DNA from: Bacteroidales bacterium UBA1751
Lineage (GTDB): Bacteria > Bacteroidota > Bacteroidia > Bacteroidales > UBA932
Direction: 5' to 3'
Assembly (NCBI GenBank): GCA_002315995.1
Contig: DCHN01000071.1
Span: 452-11,750, forward strand
Length of the DNA: 11,299 nucleotides
The position numbers and the translations under genes are program-made. The notes under the pieces were generated by a model. It saw only the letters and a program-made list of their open reading frames with translations, did not search any database and was not told the origin of the DNA. Each line of letters opens with the position of its first letter. Within the stretch, counting starts at the first letter, position 1. Below are positions 7,101 through 11,299 of the stretch, piece by piece.

Positions 7101-7417
7101 TCGAGGATTCCCTGAGTGTAGAGTTGAACACCGCAGTTCAAGGCTGTTTGGCCTCCGAAAGCGAGAAGAATTCCGTCAGGTTTCTCCTTCTTAATAACCT
7201 GTTCAACAAAATATGGTGTTACAGGAAGATAGTATATCTTGTCTGCAATTCCCTCTGAGGTCTGAACGGTAGCAATATTCGGATTTATAAGCACTGTTTT
7301 GATACCCTCCTCGCGCATTGCTTTCAATGCCTGGGAACCTGAGTAGTCAAATTCGCCTGCCTCACCGATTTTGAGAGCGCCTGAACCTAGAAGAATGACT
7401 TTTGATATTTTATTCAT
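4184..7417 (-). CDS. carB: Carbamoyl-phosphate synthase large subunit
   Basis: At 1077 residues this is full length for CarB. It makes carbamoyl phosphate from ammonia, bicarbonate and two ATP for the pyrimidine and arginine pathways. The carboxyphosphate half (about 1-400) has GSGALKIGEAGEFDYSG (11-27), GGQTALNCG (88-96), GIHTGES (236-242) and EINARLSR (293-300). The carbamoyl-phosphate half (about 560-935) mirrors it with GSGAYRIGSSVEFDW (568-582), GGQIPNNLA (645-653), GVHSGD (788-793) and ECNLRASR (843-850). The C-terminal MGS-type regulatory domain (about 942-1077) contains STGDAHQK and NIPKNLTHIELTNGYKVRRAA. No catalytic motif looks broken, which matters because the partner CarA has lost its glutaminase site. 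It starts 25 bp after the carA stop and is probably co-transcribed with it. Its last codons lie inside a copy of the palindromic repeat. Confidence 0.97.
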   Translation of the reverse strand: MNKISKVILLGSGALKIGEAGEFDYSGSQALKAMREEGIKTVLINPNIATVQTSEGIADKIYYLPVTPYFVEQVIKKEKPDGILLAFGGQTALNCGVQLYTQGILEKYNLQVLGTPVQAIMDTEDRDLFSKKMDEIDIKTIKSHAVEDIDSALKAANEVGYPVIIRAAYALGGLGSGFCDNDEQLRALAAKSFTFSPQVLVEKSLKGWKEIEFEVVRDAYDNCIAVCNMENFDPLGIHTGESIVVAPCQTLTNDEIGYLRELAIKIVRHVGIVGECNIQYAYSPEGEDYRVIEINARLSRSSALASKATGYPLASVAAKIGLGYSLAQIKNSVTRATPAMFEPSIDYVVCKIPRWDLAKFHGVSREIGSSMKSVGEVMAIGRTFEEAMQKGLRMIGQGAHGFVANKEIVVDDIAAALSAPTDNRIFVISKALQAGYTINQIYDLTKIDKWFLAHLQKIVDTNNSLLKCNGIENIGAELMLTAKRQGFSDFQIARVAGAKGTEADVEMANVRALRKSMGIVPVVKQIDTLAAEYPAKANYLYLTYNGSQSDKVAIAPENEGKESIIVLGSGAYRIGSSVEFDWCSVNALNTIRQCGWQGVMINYNPETVSTDYDMCDRLYFDELTFERVMDIIEAENPHGVIVSVGGQIPNNLALRLDKAGVNLLGTTADSIDNAEDRNRFSSTLDQIGVDQPRWSELTTMDDVYKFVDKVGFPVLVRPSYVLSGAAMNVCSNNTELEQFLQLAANVSKKHPVVVSEFIQHAKEIEFDAVASKGEIIAYAISEHIEFAGVHSGDATIQFPAQKLYVETARRLKKVARKIAKALNISGPFNIQFLAKENDIKVIECNLRASRSFPFASKVLKINLIELATKVMCGLEVSAPEKSAFDLDYVGIKASQFSFSRLQKADPVLGVDMASTGEVGCIGDDTNEAILKSMLSVGYRIPEKNILFSTGDAHQKAELLDTAKLLVKKGYNLYATAGTFRYFTENNIPATRAYWPSESSEEPQAVDLISQHKIDMVVNIPKNLTHIELTNGYKVRRAAVDFNVPIITNARLAAAFITAFCTLSMDQMQIKSWDEYSN

Positions 7418-7442
7418 AGTGTATTGTTTTGCTGAATGGTTT

Positions 7443-8579
7443 CTAAAGTGATTTTATGAAGTCGTTTACAATGAAGAGTGTATCAGATGCTGCTTCAGGT
7501 GCAATCTGACATCCGAACATAGGTCTCACGTTATGTCTGATGCCCTCCACACTTCCATCATTGAGGTTTGTGAACCATACGCTCCAGCCATTTGGAATGC
7601 TCTGCTGGTCAATTGCCCAGCCGTGGTTCTGGGTTGATATCCAGCACTTCTTTCCTCCAGGCATTGTAATAGGCTGGTTATGTCCGCGGTGGCCGCTCTT
7701 GAGAGGAGTTATCTGTGCTCCTGCTGCAACTCCTACAATCAGGTTGCCTGCTCCAATTCCCATAACAGGTCTCTTTCCAGCCAACGCTTTCTTTGTGTTC
7801 TCTATGGTCTCTTTACACAAAGTAATGTTTCCTGGAGCACCGGCAATTACAACAGCGTCAGCCTTAACGGTGTTGAAGTCGTAGTTCCAAGGCACCCTTA
7901 CTACATCTGCGCCAAGTTCAAGTATACTCTTGAGAAGCTTGTTTCCTACACCGCAGTCAACAACGGCAACCATCTTGCCGCTCTTCTCCTTTGCAGGCGA
8001 AGAGTATTCAATGATATCGGTGCAGCTTACCTTTGCTACAAGGTTCTCTTCCACATCACTATCGGCCTTGTTGGAGTCCTTTATTGAGTCAGGAATAATC
8101 TTTCCCATCATGCTTCCTTTATCGCGCAGAATCTGTGTGAGGTAGCGTGTGTCAATTCCGCAGATTCCTGTAATGCGCTGGTCCTTCATCCAGTTTCCAA
8201 GACTGCTTACCGCCTTGTAGTGGCTGTACTCTTCAGAGTAGTCGCACACTATGAGAGCACGTACATATGCTTTAGACGATTCCAAATTGCCAAGAACAGG
8301 GAACTTGTCGGCCTCATTTCCTTTTCCTTCTGCATAAACCTCAGGAGCAGGAATTCCGTAGTTTCCAATGGTAGGATAGGTAATGCATACCATTTGACCG
8401 GCATTTGAAGGATCGGTTAGAATGTCAGGATATCCTGCCATTGCCGTGTTGAAAACTACTTCTCCCATTGCTGGGGCGTTGAGACCGAAAATGTAACCGT
8501 TGAATTGTGTGCCATCCTCAAGAATGAGGCGTCCTTTTGCAAGTTCTTTGTCTGGCGAGATAGAATTGGTGTTTTTCAT
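7443..8579 (-). CDS. carA: Carbamoyl-phosphate synthase small subunit, glutaminase site lost
   Basis: From the ATG at 8579 the protein has 378 residues, close to E. coli CarA (382). An in-frame ATG at 8618 would add 13 residues but lies inside the -7 promoter box, so it is rejected. The N-terminal domain is typical: RLILEDGTQFNGYIFG, GEVVFNTAMAGYPDILTDPS (39-58), GICGIDTRYLTQILRDKG (138-155). The C-terminal half aligns cleanly with class I amidotransferase domains, but the active site is gone. GICLGHQ reads GIGAGNL (274-280), so the nucleophile Cys is Gly276. GHPEAS reads IAPEAA (359-364), so the catalytic His is Ala360, while Glu362 remains. NGPGDP reads GAPGNI. The gene is complete, in frame and followed by an intact carB, so it is not an ordinary pseudogene. 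I infer a structural or regulatory subunit of an ammonia-using synthetase. An intact carA may exist elsewhere. Confidence 0.93.
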   Translation of the reverse strand: MKNTNSISPDKELAKGRLILEDGTQFNGYIFGLNAPAMGEVVFNTAMAGYPDILTDPSNAGQMVCITYPTIGNYGIPAPEVYAEGKGNEADKFPVLGNLESSKAYVRALIVCDYSEEYSHYKAVSSLGNWMKDQRITGICGIDTRYLTQILRDKGSMMGKIIPDSIKDSNKADSDVEENLVAKVSCTDIIEYSSPAKEKSGKMVAVVDCGVGNKLLKSILELGADVVRVPWNYDFNTVKADAVVIAGAPGNITLCKETIENTKKALAGKRPVMGIGAGNLIVGVAAGAQITPLKSGHRGHNQPITMPGGKKCWISTQNHGWAIDQQSIPNGWSVWFTNLNDGSVEGIRHNVRPMFGCQIAPEAASDTLFIVNDFIKSL

Positions 8580-8615
8580 AAAAAATATCTCTATGAGACC
8601 ATATATAAAATCTGG

Positions 8616-8623
8616 CAAATATA
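8616..8623 (-). promoter_or_regulatory. carA: -7 promoter box for carA-carB
   Basis: On the minus strand 8623-8616 reads TATATTTG, an exact TAnnTTTG match. Transcription would begin near 8610-8612, about 32 nt before the ATG at 8579. No TTTG lies at the -33 position. The leader shows no clear attenuator or riboswitch fold. The box begins 1 bp from the opposing box for the folate gene. Confidence 0.6.
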
Positions 8624-8624
8624 C

Positions 8625-8632
8625 TATTTTTG
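8625..8632 (+). promoter_or_regulatory. -7 promoter box for the cyclo-ligase and lysO genes
   Basis: TATTTTTG matches TAnnTTTG exactly. It ends only 5 bp before the ATG at 8638, so a transcript starting at the usual distance would have almost no leader. No -33 TTTG is visible at the expected spacing. Confidence 0.5.
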
Positions 8633-8637
8633 TCTTT

Positions 8638-9162
8638 ATGAAAAACGAATTGCGTAAAAGTATTAAGCAAAAAATTTCAAAAATGTCAGTTGAGGAGCAA
8701 AATACCGCATCTGGTACTATTTGGAATAAGATAGAGAATGATTACAATTTTAAAGCGGCAAAGACAATTCTGCTTTTCTGGTCAATTGCTGGAGAGCCGT
8801 TTACTCATAATTTTGTAGAGAAATGGAGTAAAGAAAAAAATATTGTCCTTCCGGTTGTCGTTGGTGAAAATCTTATCCTCAGGCTCTATGAAGCCAACAA
8901 AATGGAGATTGGGGCCTACAATATCCTTCAGCCTTCTCCTCTTTCACGCACAATTTCACCCTCTGAAATAGAATATGCTGTAATACCAGGTGTTGCTTTT
9001 GATTTGAAAGGTAGGCGGCTTGGACACGGGAAGGGGTATTACGATAGGCTCATGCCGGCGCTGAAATGCCCGACTTGTGGTGTATGTTTTTCCACTGCCC
9101 TGGTTGATACCGTTCCTTCCGACCCTTGGGATATTCCGGTTGATTCCGTTATCTTTGCTTAG
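8638..9162 (+). CDS. 5-formyltetrahydrofolate cyclo-ligase
   Basis: A 174-residue cytoplasmic enzyme that turns 5-formyltetrahydrofolate into 5,10-methenyltetrahydrofolate using ATP, returning stored folate to one-carbon metabolism (E. coli YgfA/Fau family). The family signature is complete: IPGVAFDLKGRRLGHGKGYYDR at about 116-137, with the glycine-rich GHGKGYYDR forming the nucleotide and substrate site. FWSIAGEPFT (47-56) is the usual early motif, and WDIPVD (164-169) the usual C-terminal one. The basic N-terminus MKNELRKSIKQKI is typical, which supports the ATG at 8638 over the open frame that continues upstream to 8500 across the carA promoter. It is divergent from carA and is followed after 11 bp by lysO, probably in one transcript. 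Confidence 0.94.
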   Translation: MKNELRKSIKQKISKMSVEEQNTASGTIWNKIENDYNFKAAKTILLFWSIAGEPFTHNFVEKWSKEKNIVLPVVVGENLILRLYEANKMEIGAYNILQPSPLSRTISPSEIEYAVIPGVAFDLKGRRLGHGKGYYDRLMPALKCPTCGVCFSTALVDTVPSDPWDIPVDSVIFA

Positions 9163-9173
9163 AATTTGTTGTT

Positions 9174-10241
9174 ATGCTAAGTTTGATTCTAACAATGCTT
9201 GGAGGTATCCTTGTTGGATACATCCTGAGAAAGAGCACCAGATACAACTACAGTTTCGGTATTCCTCTTGTATTCATCATATGCCTTCTCCTCTTCCTTA
9301 TGGGAGTGGACCTGGGTTACAATGAGCAGCTTATTCCACGCATTACGGTTGGAGGCGGCTCGCTTTCATTCACCGCAAGAAGGGTGCCTCAGGTAGGGTC
9401 AAAGATGATTGCACTCCTTGTAACATCATTCATTGTCACCATTGTAGTGCTGGCTGTTACCATTCTGAATGCCACTTGGTTTCAGAAATTCTTTGTATCA
9501 AGGAGGGGCTCTGGAAAAGCGGACGCCAGGGAACAGAACGGGGGGAATTCCATTGGAGGAGAATATGCAGAGAGCGCTCACAGAAGTTTCAAGGAGAAGA
9601 TAATGGCGTGGAAGGACACCTTCTTCATTCTGGGATCCTTTGTTCTTGGAATTGTTGCAGCTTTGAACAACATCATCCCATCAAGCTGGGCAATAAAGGA
9701 TTTCTCAATGTATACCCTATATATATTAATAGTAATTGTGGGGCTCTCGGTAGGAACCGACCGCAAGATTCTGCAGACAATAAAGGGACTCTCTCCGAAG
9801 TTGCTTCTGCTGCCTGCCCTTACAATTGTATCTACAATAATAGGAGGCTTCTGCGCATACGCTGTAATCAGGGGTGTCAGCTTTACTATATATGTAGATA
9901 AAATAAACCTTGTAGATAGTCTTGGCGTCAGCTGCGGTCTGGGATACTATTCGCTTTCCAGCCTGATGCTCAATGAGATACGAGGAGCAGAGATTGGAAC
10001 AATTGCGCTTGCCTCAAACATTCTCAGGGAGTTGCTCACTATTCTGCTTGCTCCTGTGCTTGCCAAGCGACTCACACCGCTTGCCCCAATATCATGTGGA
10101 GGCGCCACCACGGGCGACAGTACACTTCCAGCTCTCCAGAAGGCTTGCGGAAATGAGTATGTGCCGCTTTCAATCCTCCACGGAATCTCAGTGGATTTCT
10201 GCGTACCTTTTTTGGTAACTCTCGTCTCATCTTTCTATTGA
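9174..10241 (+). CDS. lysO: Lysine exporter LysO family protein
   Basis: A 355-residue inner-membrane protein of the LysO (YbjE, DUF340) family, which exports L-lysine and confers resistance to lysine analogues. The C-terminal family core is clear: GLGYYSLSSLMLNE (255-268), SNILRELLTILLAPVLAKR (281-299), GGATTGDSTLPALQKACG (309-326) and SILHGISVDFCVPFL (333-347). Two intramembrane acidic residues reported as critical in E. coli LysO have plausible counterparts here, Asp46 in FLMGVDLG and Glu286 in ILRELL. It is longer than the E. coli protein (299 residues), mainly through a hydrophilic linker at about 105-148 that is rich in Gly and charged residues. About eight to ten hydrophobic helices are visible. 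It lies 11 bp after the cyclo-ligase gene. Confidence 0.9.
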   Translation: MLSLILTMLGGILVGYILRKSTRYNYSFGIPLVFIICLLLFLMGVDLGYNEQLIPRITVGGGSLSFTARRVPQVGSKMIALLVTSFIVTIVVLAVTILNATWFQKFFVSRRGSGKADAREQNGGNSIGGEYAESAHRSFKEKIMAWKDTFFILGSFVLGIVAALNNIIPSSWAIKDFSMYTLYILIVIVGLSVGTDRKILQTIKGLSPKLLLLPALTIVSTIIGGFCAYAVIRGVSFTIYVDKINLVDSLGVSCGLGYYSLSSLMLNEIRGAEIGTIALASNILRELLTILLAPVLAKRLTPLAPISCGGATTGDSTLPALQKACGNEYVPLSILHGISVDFCVPFLVTLVSSFY

Positions 10242-10243
10242 TA

Positions 10244-10276
10244 TTGGCCGGACACGGGCTGCCCGTGGGTGGCCAA
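10244..10276. terminator. Hairpin between convergent lysO and sirtuin genes
   Basis: TTGGCC (10244-10249) pairs with GGCCAA (10271-10276), and inside it CACGGG pairs with CCCGTG around loop CTG, with a small internal mismatch between the two stems. It begins 3 bp after the lysO stop and lies between converging genes, so a shared transcript-end structure is the natural reading. Neither strand has a clear T-run after it. Confidence 0.55.
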
Positions 10277-10319
10277 AATGCTGATTATCTGCGAGTTAGT
10301 CCGAGGTAAAATTGTTCAA

Positions 10320-11006
10320 CTATTCTTCGATGAGCTGAAGGAATTTTTCCATTCCGGTGGTGGCCTTCTCCTGAATCTGGGTGAAACCTGGGAGATTGAG
10401 GTTCATGGGCTTTGGATCTATAAGATAAATAGGACACCCGGGCTTGGTGTAGTTAACAAGTCCGGCAGCCGGATATACAACCAGTGATGTTCCTATAACG
10501 AGCAGAATATCAGCTTTTTCAACCTCTCTTGCCGCATCTTCGAGGCGTGGAACGGCCTCTCCGAACCAAACTATGAATGGCCTGGTCTGGGTTCCGTCAG
10601 GGGCTGTATCGCCAAGTTCTATATCATCGTAGCCAATATCCCAGCTCTGCTCGCGGGCTCTCTCTCCGCAAGCTTTGGTGAGCTCTCCGTGAAGGTGAAT
10701 CACCTTGCTGCTGCCTCCGCGCTCATGGAGATTGTCCACATTCTGTGTCACTACGGTAACGTCAAAGTCCTTTTCAAGAGAAGCTATCAGCCGGTGTGCG
10801 GCATTAGGTTCCTTGCTCTGCAGTTCACGGCGGCGTATATTGTAGAATTCGAGCACAAGTTCCTTGTTGCGCCACCATCCGTCAATGGAGGCAACGTCTT
10901 CAACATTGTAGTTATCCCAGAGACCGTCGGAGTCTCTGAATGTGCTCAATCCGCTCTCAGCGCTTACTCCTGCGCCAGAGAGAACAACAAGTTTCTTTCT
11001 GCCCAT
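10320..11006 (-). CDS. cobB: NAD-dependent protein deacylase, Sir2 family (CobB-like)
   Basis: A 228-residue class III (SIRT5/CobB-like) sirtuin that removes acyl groups from protein lysines using NAD. It has the NAD motif GAGVSAESGLSTFRD (11-25), TQNVDNLH (87-94), catalytic His106 in HLHGEL, VWFGE (146-150), GTSLVVYPAA (172-181) and IDPKP (196-200). Tyr55 and Arg58 (FYNIRR) match the YxxR pair that lets this class accept succinyl and malonyl lysine. The zinc module is odd: only Cys113 remains where four zinc cysteines are expected, and 114-142 contains none. The loop is still family length, so the change looks like a stable variant rather than damage. The ATG at 11006 gives the usual MGRKKLVVLSGAG start. 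The gene follows ispG by 39 bp on the same strand, probably in one operon. Confidence 0.93.
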   Translation of the reverse strand: MGRKKLVVLSGAGVSAESGLSTFRDSDGLWDNYNVEDVASIDGWWRNKELVLEFYNIRRRELQSKEPNAAHRLIASLEKDFDVTVVTQNVDNLHERGGSSKVIHLHGELTKACGERAREQSWDIGYDDIELGDTAPDGTQTRPFIVWFGEAVPRLEDAAREVEKADILLVIGTSLVVYPAAGLVNYTKPGCPIYLIDPKPMNLNLPGFTQIQEKATTGMEKFLQLIEE

Positions 11007-11045
11007 ATCTTTGTATTTATCACGGTCTGATGACCGGAATTTATG

Positions 11046-11299
11046 TTACTTTTTTGTTGATTCTGACAGATTGCCCTCAATGAGTTCAATGAGTTTGTCA
11101 ATGGCTTCATCCTCTGGAATAGAGTAGATTACGCGCTCGCTTCCCTTGTAGAGGGCTACGCATCCGCGTCCTGCTCCAACATATCCGAAATCTGCGTCGG
11201 CCATCTCTCCGGGACCATTCACTATGCACCCCATAACGGCTATTTTCACACCTGCAAGGTGTGATGTGCGTGCCTTCACCTTTTCGAAAGTCTGCTCAA
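11046..11299 (-). CDS. ispG: 4-hydroxy-3-methylbut-2-enyl diphosphate synthase (3' part)
   Basis: The gene runs off the right edge; about 84 C-terminal residues are visible, ending at TAA 11048-11046. The GTG at 11279 is internal because the frame is open to the window edge (EQTFEKVKARTSH). MGCIVNGPGEMADADFGYVG is the IspG/GcpE signature: its Cys is one of three cysteine ligands of the [4Fe-4S] cluster, and the Glu seven residues later is the fourth ligand known from bacterial IspG. The enzyme makes HMBPP in the MEP route to isoprenoids. PEDEAIDKLIELI is the usual C-terminal helix. The first two cluster cysteines lie outside the window. Confidence 0.95.
   Translation of the reverse strand, partial: EQTFEKVKARTSHLAGVKIAVMGCIVNGPGEMADADFGYVGAGRGCVALYKGSERVIYSIPEDEAIDKLIELIEGNLSESTKK

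Noticed and set aside
7443..8579. carA as a plain pseudogene
   Set aside because: The frame is complete, the length is normal, non-catalytic motifs are conserved and the operon with carB is intact; only the glutaminase residues are changed.
8580..8618. Upstream ATG start for carA at 8618
   Set aside because: It lies within the minus-strand -7 box, and the added 13 residues do not resemble CarA N-termini.
8500..8637. Upstream extension of the cyclo-ligase frame to 8500
   Set aside because: It would cross the carA start and both promoter boxes; family similarity begins at the ATG at 8638.

Overview
The window looks like a piece of a Bacteroidota chromosome, most likely Bacteroidales. Three intergenic regions carry the Bacteroidota -7 promoter box (TAnnTTTG), ribosome binding sites are weak, and the proteins read as Bacteroidota versions of their families: long IspG C-terminus, cysteine-poor sirtuin, LysO, and a cysteate-synthase-type PLP enzyme. 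The last is known from sulfonolipid-making gut Bacteroidales such as Alistipes and Odoribacter. That placement is an inference; no rRNA or species marker is present.

Layout, left to right. Positions 1-378 hold the 3' end of an AtoE-type short-chain fatty acid transporter (+), converging with a Ca2+/Na+ antiporter (384-1415, -). A divergent promoter region (1416-1586) separates the antiporter from a PLP enzyme (1587-2870, +) that I read as cysteate synthase rather than threonine synthase. It is followed by two small AT-rich membrane proteins of unknown function (2874-3257 and 3325-3708). Positions 3709-4183 contain no credible gene but are packed with palindromes: a 21-bp hairpin, a perfect 28-bp direct repeat, and a run of eight short hairpins whose stems differ in sequence yet stay paired. 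The last repeat runs into the stop codon of carB. The carA-carB operon (8579 down to 4184, -) follows. It shares a 58-bp divergent promoter region with a 5-formyltetrahydrofolate cyclo-ligase and LysO lysine exporter pair (8638-10241, +). A convergent hairpin separates lysO from a Sir2 deacylase (10320-11006, -), which lies downstream of the 3' end of ispG (11046-11299, -).

The most striking point is CarA. Its fold and length are normal, but the glutaminase site is gone: the nucleophile cysteine is Gly276, the catalytic histidine is Ala360, and the glutamine-binding and oxyanion motifs are also altered. The adjacent CarB looks fully intact. The simplest reading is a carbamoyl-phosphate synthetase that uses free ammonia, resembling vertebrate CPS I, which also lost its cysteine. 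A second, intact carA elsewhere in the genome is the main alternative.

The rest is mainly housekeeping: pyrimidine/arginine precursor supply, folate one-carbon repair, lysine export, protein deacylation and isoprenoid synthesis, plus ion and fatty-acid transport. The palindrome cluster is the part that ordinary annotation would leave blank.
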